A DNA stretch of 64,000 nt from Candidatus Paraburkholderia kirkii (GTDB lineage Bacteria > Pseudomonadota > Gammaproteobacteria > Burkholderiales > Burkholderiaceae), in the NCBI GenBank assembly GCA_001189345.1, contig LFKV01000048.1, positions 124,001-188,000 on the forward strand. Direction: 5' to 3'. Of the stretch, positions 29,252 to 40,428 are shown piece by piece. The translations under genes and the position numbers were made by a program. Positions within the stretch are counted from its first letter, which is position 1. Each line of letters opens with the position of its first letter. The notes below the pieces were generated by a model. The model made no database searches, had not been told where the DNA came from, and worked only from the letters and a program-made list of their open reading frames with translations.

Positions 29252-29932
29252 ATGAAGCAGCAAACGGGGAATCGTTCGATCAAGGCATTGAGCGCCGCGC
29301 TCCTGTCGGCGTCGATGCTGTTCGCATCGCACGCATTCGCGAGCGGCACGGAGCAGTTGAAGGCGTTCGTGTCGCAGGTCCGTGCAGCGCGCGGCGACTT
29401 CACGCAGCAGGAAGTCAAGGCGCCGGGCAAGGCGAACAACGGCGCGACTTCGAACCCGATGCCGACCAGGGGCACGACTTCCAGCGGCACGTTCATGTTC
29501 GCGCGGCCGGGCAAGTTCATCTGGTCGTATGAGAAGCCGTACTCGCAGATCCTGCAAGCCGACGGCGACAAGCTCTACGTCTACGACAAAGACCTGAACC
29601 AGGTCACCGTGCGCAGTCTCGGCGGCGCGCTGGGCGCGAGCCCGGCGGCGATTCTCTTCGGCAGCAATGACCTGCAGAAGAACTTCAACCTGCGCGATGC
29701 GGACGAGAAGGGCGGCATCGACTGGCTGGAACTCACGCCGAAGGCGAAGGACACGCAGTTCGAAACGGTCGGCATCGGCTTCAAGGACGGCAACCTGCAG
29801 GCGATGGAGCTGCACGATGTGTTCGGCAATGTCACGCTGCTCACGTTCTCGAACATCCAGAAGAACCCGCCGGTCAAGAACGACACGTTCAAATTCACCG
29901 TGCCGAAGGGCGCGGACGTGATCAACGAATAA
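29252..29932 (+). CDS. lolA: Outer-membrane lipoprotein carrier LolA
   Basis: A 226-residue periplasmic chaperone that ferries lipoproteins from LolCDE to LolB. The Sec signal peptide ends ASHAFA. The mature part has [25 protein letters not shown] and the closing PKGADVI of the LolA barrel. The ATG at 29252 follows GAAGGGAGA. Position directly after ftsK is conserved in proteobacteria. Confidence 0.95.
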   Translation: MKQQTGNRSIKALSAALLSASMLFASHAFASGTEQLKAFVSQVRAARGDFTQQEVKAPGKANNGATSNPMPTRGTTSSGTFMFARPGKFIWSYEKPYSQILQADGDKLYVYDKDLNQVTVRSLGGALGASPAAILFGSNDLQKNFNLRDADEKGGIDWLELTPKAKDTQFETVGIGFKDGNLQAMELHDVFGNVTLLTFSNIQKNPPVKNDTFKFTVPKGADVINE

Positions 29933-29977
29933 GGCCGCACCGCGCGGCTCCGTTCCTCCATTCGGGCCGCGCATCGT

Positions 29978-30448
29978 TCAACGATAGTTCGTCATGAGCG
30001 TCACGCGCGTGGGGGAGGAAGGGGCGTCGTCCTTTGCGCGCATCGACAGCGTGCCGCCCAGCGCGCCGACATGATATGTCCCGCGGGCGTCCGGCCCGAC
30101 GACGTGACCCTTGCCATCCCTGAAATCAGCGGCGAGCGTGTCGGCGCCCGTCGCATGGCCCGCTACCGACAGGGAAAGCTCCGCGTTGGGCGGATTGTTC
30201 GGCTCGGGGACGAACGTAACGTAGGTCGTTTTCCCGCTCGCAATCTGCGTCTGCGCCACGGAAGCGTGCGATCCCGGCGCGGATCCTCCGACTGAAACGT
30301 CGAACGAAGGCGCCACCAGCGCGCCGGTGAAGGTGATGACGCCTCCCGTCGCCGCGGTTGCCGCGGTCGCGACCAGGCAACCGGCGAGCGCGCTCGCCAG
30401 CGCGATTCGTCCTGGCCGTGTCGCATCTCTCAGGTTCGTTTCTTTCAT
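29978..30448 (-). CDS. Secreted protein, fimbrial-subunit-like
   Basis: A 156-residue protein with a cleavable signal peptide (ALASALAGCLVATAATAA, then TGGVITFTGALV). The start of the mature part and the ending RVTLMTNYR resemble chaperone-usher fimbrial subunits, but the paired cysteines of FimA-type pilins are missing. No chaperone or usher gene lies nearby. Start chosen at ATG 30448 after GGGGAAAAAAG. It could be an orphan pilin-like protein or a remnant of a larger locus. Function unknown. Confidence 0.6.
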   Translation of the reverse strand: MKETNLRDATRPGRIALASALAGCLVATAATAATGGVITFTGALVAPSFDVSVGGSAPGSHASVAQTQIASGKTTYVTFVPEPNNPPNAELSLSVAGHATGADTLAADFRDGKGHVVGPDARGTYHVGALGGTLSMRAKDDAPSSPTRVTLMTNYR

Positions 30449-30725
30449 CTTTTTTCCCCATTGAAAAGAAGCCGTTCCGCTGGTGGCGGGCTGGCACCCC
30501 ATACGGCGGAAGCGCGTGCATCGAGCCGCCTGGGCGAGTCGTTGCGTCTTATTTTTGAGATGCGCGCGAGATGATGTTAGGAGGATTCGTATTGCTCGTG
30601 CAATACGATTTTGATAGTAGAACTGTAAAATATGTGCTTCCGGCCTGGAAGCATTTGTAGTGCTTATTTTGTTGCTTCAAAGCAGTTAGATGCACGAGCC
30701 CGATCTCTTGCGGCAGCGCCGGGCG
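30449..30725. other. AT-rich intergenic stretch
   Basis: The DNA between the fimbria-like gene and the LysR remnant is clearly richer in A/T than its surroundings, especially 30545-30690 (for example gtagaactgtaaaatatgtg). No gene is visible. It probably holds the promoter of the fimbria-like gene. The base composition may mark transferred DNA. Confidence 0.4.
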
Positions 30726-31634
30726 TCACGCATGCGCGGCTTGCATATCCTCGATGAACGCCTCGACGATCTCACGTTTTGCCCCGTGCGCGCCGCTCGC
30801 TCCGTGCGCGTGACCATCTGAAACGCGACGCGATAGCGCATCGCCTTCGGATTGAGCGGCGCGAGCAGTCCTTCCTTCACGTAGGGCGCGGCGAAATGCT
30901 CGGGCAGATAGCCCAGACGACGGCCCGAGAGGACGAGCATCGCGACGGCCTCCATGTTGTCGGCGACCGCGCTGATTTTGCGCGGCGTGAGCGCGCCGGC
31001 CTCGGGCAGCGGATAGCTGCGCCACGCCCATTCGTGCTCAAAAGCGTCGGCCACGCGGATGCGCCTGGCGCGCGCGAAGAGCGGATGATCGCGTCCGCAA
31101 TAGGCGAGCTGGTCCTCCGCGAAAATCTCGGTGCAATCGAGCGACGGCACGCGATGCCAGAAATATCCGATCGCCATCTGGATGCGCTCCGGCAACAGCA
31201 TCTCCTCGAGTTCCCCCGGCGAGCGCACGAGCACCGCGAAGCGTACCAGATTCGTCGCACTGCCGGAAACGCGCGATCGTCTGACTGACGCGCGCGTTCG
31301 CGCTGACGGGTGTGTCGCCGATCATCCCGAGCGTGAGTGTGCCGACGAGCTTCTTGCCGACGTTGCGCGCAGTCGAATCGAAGGTTTCGATGGCGGCGAG
31401 CAGCGTCCGGCAGGCGTCGACGAACTGCTCGCCGCGCGAGGTCAGCGCGAAGCCGCCGCACCCGCGTTCGCAGAGTCGGTAGCCGAGCCGCGTTTCGAGC
31501 GTCGCGAGCTGCGTGCTGATGGTCGATTGCCCGACGTTGAGCGTCGCCTGCGCCGACGACACGCCGCCTGCATCGACGATGGCGAGAAACACGCGGATGA
31601 GCCGCAGATCGAGATCGGAGAGATGAATGAACAT
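30726..31634 (-). pseudogene. LysR-type regulator of the guanidino module, broken
   Basis: It starts MFIHLSDLDLRLIRVFLAIV at 31634 with a normal winged helix-turn-helix (SQATLNVGQSTISTQLATLE pattern) and the first part of the effector domain to ARFRQCDES. One base is then gained near 31255, and the next frame holds VRSPGELEEMLLPERIQMAI to VTRTERAAR. A second shift near 30795 returns to the first frame for KREIVEAFIEDMQAAHA and the stop at 30726. Total span is as in intact LysR proteins of about 300 residues. It lies divergent from the ureohydrolase, the usual arrangement of a LysR activator and its target. Confidence 0.85.
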
Positions 31635-31668
31635 GCGCGTGCCGCCTTACATCGACAGATATCAATGT

Positions 31669-31697
31669 GAAGTTATTTTCATCGCCATTTTAACTTC
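31669..31697. promoter_or_regulatory. Dyad, candidate LysR operator
   Basis: GAAGTTA (31669-31675) and TAACTTC (31691-31697) form a perfect inverted repeat with 15 bases between arms, in the 148-bp divergent region between the lysR remnant and the ureohydrolase. Spacing and T/A-rich arms suit a LysR-type recognition site. Its cognate regulator is broken. Confidence 0.45.
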
Positions 31698-31782
31698 GGA
31701 AAAAAGCGGCTGTTAATTCCAGGATGAGGCGAGCCAGCCGACTTGCCAGACACTTGCCGTACAACCGGAATCATCTAAAACC

Positions 31783-32772
31783 ATGAATACGTCCTCGCTC
31801 TTCGCTCCCACCGAGCACTTCGACTCGCACTTCCTGGAACATCGCGCCGAGCGCCCGCAGCCGCTCTCCGGCAACACGATGATGCGCCTGCCGCACGTCC
31901 AGTCCGCCGAGGGACTGGACGCGTGCTTCGTCGGCGTGCCGTTCGATCTGGGCACGTCCAACCGGACCGGCGCGCGTTTCGGCCCGCGCCAGGTGCGCGG
32001 CGAGTCCGTGCTGCTGCGTCCGTACAACATGGCGACGCGCGCGGCGCCGTTCGATTCGCTGCGCGTTGCCGATATCGGCGATGTCGCGATCAACCCGTAC
32101 AACCTGCTCGATTCGATCAACCGCATCGAGCGTGTGTATCGCGAGATCCTGAAGCACGACTGCAAGCCGCTCACGCTCGGCGGCGATCACACCATCGCGC
32201 TGCCGATCCTGCGCGCGATTCACGCGAAGCACGGCAAGGTCGGGCTGATTCACGTCGACGCGCACGCGGACGTCAACGACACCATGTTCGGCGAGAAGAT
32301 CGCGCACGGCACGCCGTTCCGCCGCGCGGTGGAAGAGGGCCTGCTCGACTGCTCGCGCGTGGTGCAGATCGGCCTGCGCGGCACCGGCTACGAGGCCGGC
32401 GATTTCGACTGGTGCCGCAAGCAGGGTTTTCGCGTCGTACAGACGGAGGAATGCTGGAACAGGTCGCTCGCCCCGCTGATGGAGGAAGTGCGCGCGCAGA
32501 TGGGCGACGGCCCGGTCTACATCACGTTCGATATCGACGGCATCGATCCCGCGTTCGCGCCGGGCACGGGCACGCCGGAAATCGCCGGGCTGACGGTGCC
32601 GCAGGCGCTGGAAATCGTGCGCGGCGCGCGCGGGCTCAACATCGTCGGGGCGGATCTGGTGGAGGTCGCGCCGCCCTACGATCCGTTCGGCACGACCGCG
32701 CTGCTCGGCGCGAACCTCGCCTTCGAGCTGTTGTGCGTGTTGCCGGGCATCGAGTATCGCGCGGCGAAGTAA
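31783..32772 (+). CDS. Ureohydrolase (agmatinase / guanidinobutyrase type)
   Basis: A 329-residue binuclear-manganese hydrolase of the arginase superfamily. Metal ligands are visible in GGDHTIALP, VDAHADVND and FDIDGIDPAFAPGTGTPE. It removes urea from a guanidino compound; agmatine, 4-guanidinobutyrate, 3-guanidinopropionate or guanidine are all possible. A divergent LysR gene and an adjacent cytosine-type permease recall Pseudomonas gbuA/gpuA loci more than housekeeping speB, so guanidinobutyrase is my first guess. The gene is whole although both partners are broken. Confidence 0.85.
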   Translation: MNTSSLFAPTEHFDSHFLEHRAERPQPLSGNTMMRLPHVQSAEGLDACFVGVPFDLGTSNRTGARFGPRQVRGESVLLRPYNMATRAAPFDSLRVADIGDVAINPYNLLDSINRIERVYREILKHDCKPLTLGGDHTIALPILRAIHAKHGKVGLIHVDAHADVNDTMFGEKIAHGTPFRRAVEEGLLDCSRVVQIGLRGTGYEAGDFDWCRKQGFRVVQTEECWNRSLAPLMEEVRAQMGDGPVYITFDIDGIDPAFAPGTGTPEIAGLTVPQALEIVRGARGLNIVGADLVEVAPPYDPFGTTALLGANLAFELLCVLPGIEYRAAK

Positions 32773-32785
32773 GCCCGCATCGGCA

Positions 32786-34077
32786 TCACGCGTAAGCGCG
32801 ACGCCGTCCCGATACGAGCGCCAGATAACACACCGCGCCGAGCGCGAGCGCGGGCAGCGTCGCACCGAGATTCGGCAGCCACTGGTTGATCGCGTGATAC
32901 GCGGCGATCCCGATGCCCCACGCGACGAACGCGCTCAGGTGCCAGCCGCCCGAATAGCCGTAGCGTCCGTCGATGGCCCCGAGCGCGGCGGGGTCGATGC
33001 GGCGCTTTCGCACGATGAAGTGATTCGCCAGCACGACGCCGAAGAGCGGCGCGAACACCGAGCCGATCAGCAGCAGGAAGTTCTGGTACTTGCCCATCTC
33101 GACGACGAGCGCGACCAGCGTGCACAGCGCGCCCAGAACGTGCCCGTCGATACGGCCGCGGAGTGGATGTCGGCGAAGGCGTTGTCGGTTTCGTCGATCA
33201 GAATCAGAAACAGCGCGATGCCGCCGCCCGCCTGCGCGAACGCGACGGTCAGCAGCGCATCGCCGCCGCCCGCGGCAAGCCCGTACACCGCGCCCAGCGC
33301 ATAGAACCAGAGATTCGCGATGCCGTAGCCCAGCAGCGTGCCGCGAAACGCGCCGCCCGCGCTCTTGCCGAAGTGCGTGTAATCGGCGATGAGCGGCAGC
33401 CACGAAAGCGGCATCGCGACGACCAGATCGATGCCCGCGCCGAACGCCATCTCGCCTGTGCCGGGGCGCGACAGGAGCGCGCCGAGATCGTGCTTCGAGA
33501 GCAGATTCCACGTGAGCCAGCCCGTGCCGCCGAGCAGCAGCCAGATGCCCCAGGTCCGAAGGAAGCGCTGCACGAAGGAGAGCGGGCCGCTGACCGCGAG
33601 CAGCGTCGCGAGCGCGCCGAAAATGAGCGTCCAGACGAGCGGCATCGAGAAATGGAAGAATTGCTTGGCGAGCGCTTCGGCGGAATCGCGCATCACGATG
33701 ATCTCGAACGAGCCCCAGCCGACCAGCTGGATCGCGTTGAGCACCGCCGGCACCGACGCGCCGCGCAAGCCAAGCGTCGGCCTGAGCGAGGACATTGCCG
33801 CAAGCCCGGTATCCGTGCCGACGACGCCCGCCAGCGCGAGCAGCACGACGCCGATCGCAGTGCCGATGACGATCGCCGCGAGCGCGTGCGGGAGCGACAG
33901 CCCCGGCACCAGCAGCGCGCCCGCCTGCGCCACCAGAAGCCCGATCCCGAGCGAAAACCACAGCGCGAAGGCATCGCTCGTGCCGAAGGCGCGCCGCTCG
34001 GCCGGCACCGGCGTGAGCGGCGCGTAGGTCGAGGTTTCGACCGGTCCCGCGCCGGTTGTCGTGTACTCTTGCCCCAT
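32786..34077 (-). pseudogene. Purine-cytosine permease family transporter, frameshifted
   Basis: A CodB-type inner-membrane transporter with about twelve helices. From MGQEYTTTG at 34077 it reads well through LALWFSLG-type helices, GWGSFEIIVMRDSAEAL, ADYTHFGKS and LIDETDNAFADIHSAAVST. Near 33130-33150 it shifts frame. The rest, LCTLVALVVEMGKYQNFLLL to SGRRRAYA, is in the next frame and stops at 32786. A few residues also seem to be missing at the joint. The loss would remove the last three or so helices. It probably imported the substrate of the adjacent ureohydrolase. Confidence 0.82.
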
Positions 34078-34254
34078 CGGATTGCGTCCTTTATTGTCAA
34101 AGCATGGTCGGAAAAGCGCGCCGGCCGCTTCGTGCGAAGCGAGCGGCCGCCAGGCTGTCATAATGATCCGATTTTGCGGCCACGCCGCGTCCCGTGGAAG
34201 CGCGGGATTATCGCCGCGATCCACCCAACCGCGTCAACCTGCATCGCACAGCAC

Positions 34255-35571
34255 ATGTTCGAAGAAAACCGTGGCACCGTTCCGCTCGCGGAGCGCCTGC
34301 GCCCCCGCACCATCGACGACGTGATCGGCCAGAAGCATCTGCTCGGGCCGAGCAAACCGCTGCGCGTCGCGTTCGAATCGGGTGAGGCGCATTCGATGAT
34401 TCTCTGGGGCCCGCCCGGCGTCGGCAAGACCACGCTCGCGCGCCTCATGGCCGATGCGTTCCACGCGCAGTTCATCTCGCTCTCGGCGGTGCTGTCCGGC
34501 GTGAAAGATATCCGCGAGGCGGTCGAGACCGCGCAGATCCATCGCGCGAACGGGCATCAGACGCTCGTGTTCGTCGACGAGGTGCATCGCTTCAACAAGA
34601 GCCAGCAGGATGCGTTCTTGCCGCATGTGGAGTCCGGCCTGTTCGTGTTCGTCGGCGCGACGACCGAGAATCCGTCGTTCGAGGTGAACAGCGCGCTTCT
34701 GTCGCGCGCAGCGGTGTACGTGCTGAAGAGCCTCGACGCGGACGAGCTGAACGAGCTGCTCGAGCGCGCGACGAAGGAACTCGGCGGCCTCACGTTCACC
34801 GAAGAAGCCCGCCATGCGCTGATCGGCTCCGCCGACGGCGACGGCCGCAAGCTGCTGAACAATCTCGAGATCGTCGCGCGCGCGGCGGCGCAGCAAAAGC
34901 AGACTGATGTGGACGGCGCGCTCCTCGGCAGCGCGCTCGCGGAGAATCTGCGCCGCTTCGACAAGGGCGGTGACGCGTTCTACGATCAAATCAGTGCGCT
35001 GCACAAATCGGCGCGCGGCAGCAATCCGGACGCCACGCTCTACTGGTTCTGCCGCATGCTCGACGGCGGCGCCGATCCCCGCTATCTCGCGCGACGCATC
35101 GTGCGCATGGCGTGGGAGGACATCGGCCTCGCCGATCCGCGCGGTGCGCGCATCGCGCTCGATGCGGCCGAAACCTACGAACGGCTCGGCACGCCGGAGG
35201 GCGAGCTGGCGCTCGCGCAGGCGCTGATCTACCTGGCCGTCGCACCGAAGTCGAACGCCGGCTACAACGCGTACAACGAGGCGCGGCGCTTTGTCGGCCG
35301 TGACCAATCGCGCGGCGTGCCGGTGCATCTGCGCAACGCGCCGACCAAGCTGATGAAGGAGCTCGGGTACGGCCACGAATACCGCTACGCGCACGACGAA
35401 CCCGACGCCTATTCAGCCGGCGAAACCTATCTTCCCGACGGCATGCGCGAGCCGAACTGGTATCAGCCGACGCCGCGCGGGCTCGAAGGCAAGATCGGCG
35501 AAAAGCTCGCGCGCCTGGCCGAGCTCGACGAAGCCTGGCGGCGCGAGCATCGCGACGACAAGAAGCGCTGA
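34255..35571 (+). CDS. rarA: Replication-associated recombination protein RarA (MgsA)
   Basis: A 438-residue AAA+ ATPase acting at stalled replication forks with SSB. Walker A WGPPGVGKTT is at about residues 51-60, Walker B is VFVDEVHRFNK, sensor 1 is GATTENPSFEV, and the C-terminal tetramerisation domain starts KSARGSNPDA. The ATG at 34255 gives the family start MFEENRGTVPLAERLRP. Normal length. serS follows after about 110 bp. Confidence 0.95.
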   Translation: MFEENRGTVPLAERLRPRTIDDVIGQKHLLGPSKPLRVAFESGEAHSMILWGPPGVGKTTLARLMADAFHAQFISLSAVLSGVKDIREAVETAQIHRANGHQTLVFVDEVHRFNKSQQDAFLPHVESGLFVFVGATTENPSFEVNSALLSRAAVYVLKSLDADELNELLERATKELGGLTFTEEARHALIGSADGDGRKLLNNLEIVARAAAQQKQTDVDGALLGSALAENLRRFDKGGDAFYDQISALHKSARGSNPDATLYWFCRMLDGGADPRYLARRIVRMAWEDIGLADPRGARIALDAAETYERLGTPEGELALAQALIYLAVAPKSNAGYNAYNEARRFVGRDQSRGVPVHLRNAPTKLMKELGYGHEYRYAHDEPDAYSAGETYLPDGMREPNWYQPTPRGLEGKIGEKLARLAELDEAWRREHRDDKKR

Positions 35572-35628
35572 TTCGCGCCTTCATGCCCTGGTCTGAAATG
35601 ACGGCCGCCCGCGCCCGGTTCGCGATGA

Positions 35629-36978
<1,350 letters not shown>

Positions 36979-36999
36979 AGTTTATTTGCCAAAAGGGGT

Positions 37000-37028
37000 T
37001 TGGAAAGCACGAAAGACTTCGATATACT
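37000..37028 (+). promoter_or_regulatory. Sigma-70 promoter of tRNA-Ser
   Basis: TTGGAA (37000-37005), a 17-base spacer and TATACT (37023-37028) form a good housekeeping promoter about 85 bp before the tRNA and 22 bp after the serS stop. Confidence 0.7.
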
Positions 37029-37112
37029 CTCGTTCTTCGCTGAGCAACGACCCGCTTCGCGAAGGCTGATCGAAGCGAAGCAGAAGTCAGGCAAAGCCCG
37101 GTTGGTAGACGC

Positions 37113-37203
<91 letters not shown>

Positions 37204-37211
37204 AGATACGG

Positions 37212-37244
37212 AAATCCCGCAAGTCGTAAAGGCTTGTGGGGTTT
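37212..37244 (+). terminator. Terminator after tRNA-Ser
   Basis: A 14-bp stem with a few G-U pairs (37212-37225 with 37231-37244) and a 5-base loop is followed by TGCTTTT. It begins nine bases after the CCA end. Confidence 0.7.
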
Positions 37245-37427
37245 TGCTTTTGGGGAGCGTGATTTGGGGCGTGTGATTGGGTACGCGCGATTGGGTCGCG
37301 CGGGGCCATGCAATTCGCGCTGCCCCCGCTCCGGCGACGAATCGCGGGTTTGCCTCCGGTCGCCTCAAGTCGAGCAGCGCGCGATATCGAAGCGCAGTTC
37401 CGGCTCCGGCACTCCGCCATCGTCGCT

Positions 37428-37715
37428 CTACGACTGCTGCACCTTCACGATCGATCCATACGCCGAAGGCGTCAGCGTCACGAGCCACGCGTTCGAGCCG
37501 ATCATCAACTCCGTCGACCCTTGATCGCGCGTCGCCTGCGCGGAGGGAATCATGCGCTGCAGGCAACTGGAGATGTCCGACGCGGTCCGCGCCGACGAAA
37601 CGTGAATCACGGGCCTGGACGCGCGCAGCTCGGGGCTGCTCGTCGAGCTGCAGGCGGCAAGGGCGGCGACGCCCGACAGGACGGCGAAAACCAAGGCAAA
37701 TCGATGCAAGATCAT
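37428..37715 (-). CDS. Small hypothetical lipoprotein
   Basis: A 95-residue protein with a lipoprotein signal (ALVFAVLSGVAALAAC, then SSTSS). A short globular part has one further cysteine (SSCLQRM) and ends AYGSIVKVQQS. Small lipoproteins of this pattern are common in Burkholderia. No function is known. It stands alone between the tRNA and map, on the opposite strand to both. Confidence 0.7.
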   Translation of the reverse strand: MILHRFALVFAVLSGVAALAACSSTSSPELRASRPVIHVSSARTASDISSCLQRMIPSAQATRDQGSTELMIGSNAWLVTLTPSAYGSIVKVQQS

Positions 37716-37958
37716 AACGCTCCGACAAGTCTGAATCCGGACCGCTAAAACACAAACGCGCCCGCATCACAAGGGCGAAAGCCCGTTACGCGCGATGCGG
37801 GAGAGACCGGCGGGCGGAGCGCCCGGGCGCATTCCGCAAGGGCCGGGCTGCGCGGGAATGCTATCATCGGCCCCATTGTCCTCGTGCGGTGCGCCGCCCG
37901 CCTGAAACACGGCGGAACGCCGCGCACGCAGGCGGCACGAACCCATCTGCATTGCTCA

Positions 37959-38741
37959 ATGGCCATCACGCTCAAGACACCCGCCGACATCGAAAAGTTG
38001 CGCATTTCCGGCCGCATGGCCGCCGAAGTTCTCGCGATGATCGCCGAACACGTTCGCCCGGGCGTCACCACCGACGAACTCGACGCCATCTGCAATCGCT
38101 TCATCGTCCAGGAGCTCAAGGCCATTCCCGCCAACGTCGGCTACATGGGCTTTCCGAAGACGATCTGCACCTCGGTGAATCACGTCGTGTGTCATGGCAT
38201 TCCCGGCCCGAAAGAACTGAAAGACGGCGACATCATCAACATCGACGTCGCGATCATCAAGGACGGCTACTACGGCGACACGAGCCGCATGTACTACGCC
38301 GGCACGCCGAGCGCGGAAGCCCGCCGGCTCGCCGGGACGACCTACGAGGCGATGCTCGCCGGCATCCGCGAGGTGCGCCCGGACGCGACGCTCGGCGACG
38401 TGGGCTTCGCGATCCAGGGCATCGCGCATCGCGAGGGCTTCTCGGTGGTGCGCGAGTACTGCGGCCACGGCATCGGCCGCGTGTATCACGAAGACCCGCA
38501 GGTGCTGCACTACGGGCAGCGCGGCGCGGGCCTGCGCCTGAAGCCGGGTCTCGTCTTCACGATCGAGCCGATGATCAACGCAGGCCGCGCGGCCACGCAG
38601 CAGTCGCGCGACGGCTGGACCGTGACGACCAAGGACCACTCGCTGTCCGCGCAGTGGGAGCACATGGTCGTCGTCACGGACGACGGATTCGAAGTGCTCA
38701 CGCCGTGGCCGAACGGCACCGGCGCATATCCGGCGCTGTGA
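37959..38741 (+). CDS. map: Methionine aminopeptidase, type I
   Basis: A 260-residue metalloenzyme that removes the initiator methionine. The pita-bread fold has metal ligands in NIDVAIIKDGYYGDTSRM (two Asp), GHGIGRVYHEDP (His), TIEPMINAG (Glu) and QWEHMVVV (Glu). Conserved H in VCHGIPG. Burkholderia often carry more than one map; this copy is not beside rpsB. The ATG at 37959 follows a short untranslated leader with a weak ribosome site. Confidence 0.94.
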   Translation: MAITLKTPADIEKLRISGRMAAEVLAMIAEHVRPGVTTDELDAICNRFIVQELKAIPANVGYMGFPKTICTSVNHVVCHGIPGPKELKDGDIINIDVAIIKDGYYGDTSRMYYAGTPSAEARRLAGTTYEAMLAGIREVRPDATLGDVGFAIQGIAHREGFSVVREYCGHGIGRVYHEDPQVLHYGQRGAGLRLKPGLVFTIEPMINAGRAATQQSRDGWTVTTKDHSLSAQWEHMVVVTDDGFEVLTPWPNGTGAYPAL

Positions 38742-38916
38742 GCCGCGCTGTGAGCACGGCTGCGCAACCCCGTGTGCACTGTAATGCACTTTCCGGGATT
38801 TAGGAATTGACGGGTTCGCCCGTTCGGTTGAAGCTATGCCAATGGCCCGAAATGCCGGACCGGCCGCAAGAGCCGCACGTGCATGGAGCCTGAAAGTCAG
38901 AGAGAAATAGCCCCGC

Positions 38917-39441
38917 ATGAGTCCCTCATTGACCGTCAGCCGCATCGCCGCGCAACAAGGTTCGGTCCTGCGCGAGCTTCGCACGGCGTCGCTGCGCGAA
39001 GCGCCGTACGCATTTGGCGAAACGCTGGAAGATGCGCTTCTGGTCGAGCCATCGTACTTCGACGAGACCACGGCGCGGCACGCCAGCTCGGAAAAGCTCG
39101 CGACATTTCTGCTGTACACGGAAGGTCATCCCTGCGGTCTCGTGCACGCCTACATCGAAGATGCGCCGAACGCGCGCGCCTTCGTGAGCGCGCTGTGGGT
39201 CGCGCCCGCGGTGCGTCATCTGCGCGGCGGCGAGCTGCTCGTGAAGGTCGCGTCGCAATGGCTCGCGGAGCAGGGCGCCGCCGAGGTGCACGCGTGGATC
39301 GCCGATGAAAACCGCACCGCGATGCGCTTCTACGAGCGCCTCGGTTTCGGCCCCACGGGCGATCGCCGCGCGATGCCGTCCCACGAGGAAGAAGCCGAGT
39401 CGCTCTACGTGCGCCACATGCATTCCGCGCGCGAAGCATAA
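38917..39441 (+). CDS. GNAT-family N-acetyltransferase
   Basis: A 174-residue acetyl-CoA-dependent transferase. The acetyl-CoA pyrophosphate loop is VRHLRGGELLVKVASQWL (RxxGxG-like), followed by ADENRTAMRFYERLGF, the usual motif B. The substrate is unknown. It is flanked by map and minC on the same strand, but the gaps of about 120-175 bp suggest separate transcription. Confidence 0.88.
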   Translation: MSPSLTVSRIAAQQGSVLRELRTASLREAPYAFGETLEDALLVEPSYFDETTARHASSEKLATFLLYTEGHPCGLVHAYIEDAPNARAFVSALWVAPAVRHLRGGELLVKVASQWLAEQGAAEVHAWIADENRTAMRFYERLGFGPTGDRRAMPSHEEEAESLYVRHMHSAREA

Positions 39442-39568
39442 GCGCGTCCCGTCCTTGCCGCACGCGTGCCTGTCGCGCATTTCTCGTTTTCGATAGCCGA
39501 AACGGTCCTAAAAAATATGGCCGTGTGCAACAGCGCCTGTAAAATACGCAAAATTTTTGGCCGTTCCT

Positions 39569-40336
39569 ATGTCGCTCAACAAAATGCCCTTTTTCGAACT
39601 GCGCAGTGGCTCCGTCGACACGCTTCTCTTCGTCGTCAAGACTTCCGACCTCGATGCCCTGCGCACCGAACTCATGCGGCGCTTCGAAGCGACTCCCGAA
39701 TTTTTCGCGGGCGATGTCGTCGCCATCGACGTGCGCCGTCTCGCTGAAAACGAACGCGTGCCACTCGCGGAGCTGGAGAAGCTTCTCACCAGCGTGCGCA
39801 TGCGGCCGATCGGCGTGGTCGCGCAACCGGCGCAGGGTTGGGCGATTCAATGGGCGAACGAAGGCGGCCTGCCGGTTCTCGAAGCGCGTGACCGTCGCGG
39901 CGCGCCGAAGCCTTCGGTCGACGAAGCGAAGCCGAACACCGAAGCCACCGCGGTGATCGAGGCGGCCGTCGCCAACACGCCGCCGCCGGCGGTGCTGCTG
40001 CAGCCCGCGACCATCATCGACCGGCCGCTGCGCTCGGGCCAGCAGGTCTACGCGAAGGACGATTTGATCGTGCTCGGGCTCGTGTCGTTCGGGGCCGAGG
40101 TGATCGCGGAAGGCAATATCCATATCTATGCGCCGTTGCGCGGCCGCGCGCTGGCAGGCGTGCACGGCAATCTGGATGCGCGGATCTTCTGCACCTGTCT
40201 CGAGCCGGAATTGATTTCCATCGCGGGAATCTACCGGACCACCGAGAACCCGCTGCCTGCCGACGTGCTGAGCAAACCGGTGCAGATCTGGCTGGAAGAA
40301 GAAAAACTCATGATCGAACCGCTGCGGCTGACCTGA
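39569..40336 (+). CDS. minC: Septum site-determining protein MinC
   Basis: A 255-residue FtsZ antagonist that blocks polar division. The N-terminal FtsZ-inhibiting domain ([20 protein letters not shown]) joins a short linker rich in Pro/Ala. The C-terminal beta-helix binds MinD ([37 protein letters not shown]). ATG at 39569 is chosen over a TTG 12 bases upstream. It is the first gene of minCDE. Confidence 0.95.
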   Translation: MSLNKMPFFELRSGSVDTLLFVVKTSDLDALRTELMRRFEATPEFFAGDVVAIDVRRLAENERVPLAELEKLLTSVRMRPIGVVAQPAQGWAIQWANEGGLPVLEARDRRGAPKPSVDEAKPNTEATAVIEAAVANTPPPAVLLQPATIIDRPLRSGQQVYAKDDLIVLGLVSFGAEVIAEGNIHIYAPLRGRALAGVHGNLDARIFCTCLEPELISIAGIYRTTENPLPADVLSKPVQIWLEEEKLMIEPLRLT

Positions 40337-40428
40337 CGAGTCGACCCGACTCGCGCGCCCGATGCCCCTGGCGGGCGCGCGCTCATGGCAACGCGAGCGG
40401 ACCTATTTGACGAACACAAGGTACTTGT

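Noticed and set aside
33163..34254. Long plus-strand open frame continuous with rarA, suggesting a much longer RarA
   Set aside because: It is antisense to the permease gene, has arginine/glutamate-rich composition typical of the opposite frame in GC-rich DNA, and RarA family alignment starts at 34255.
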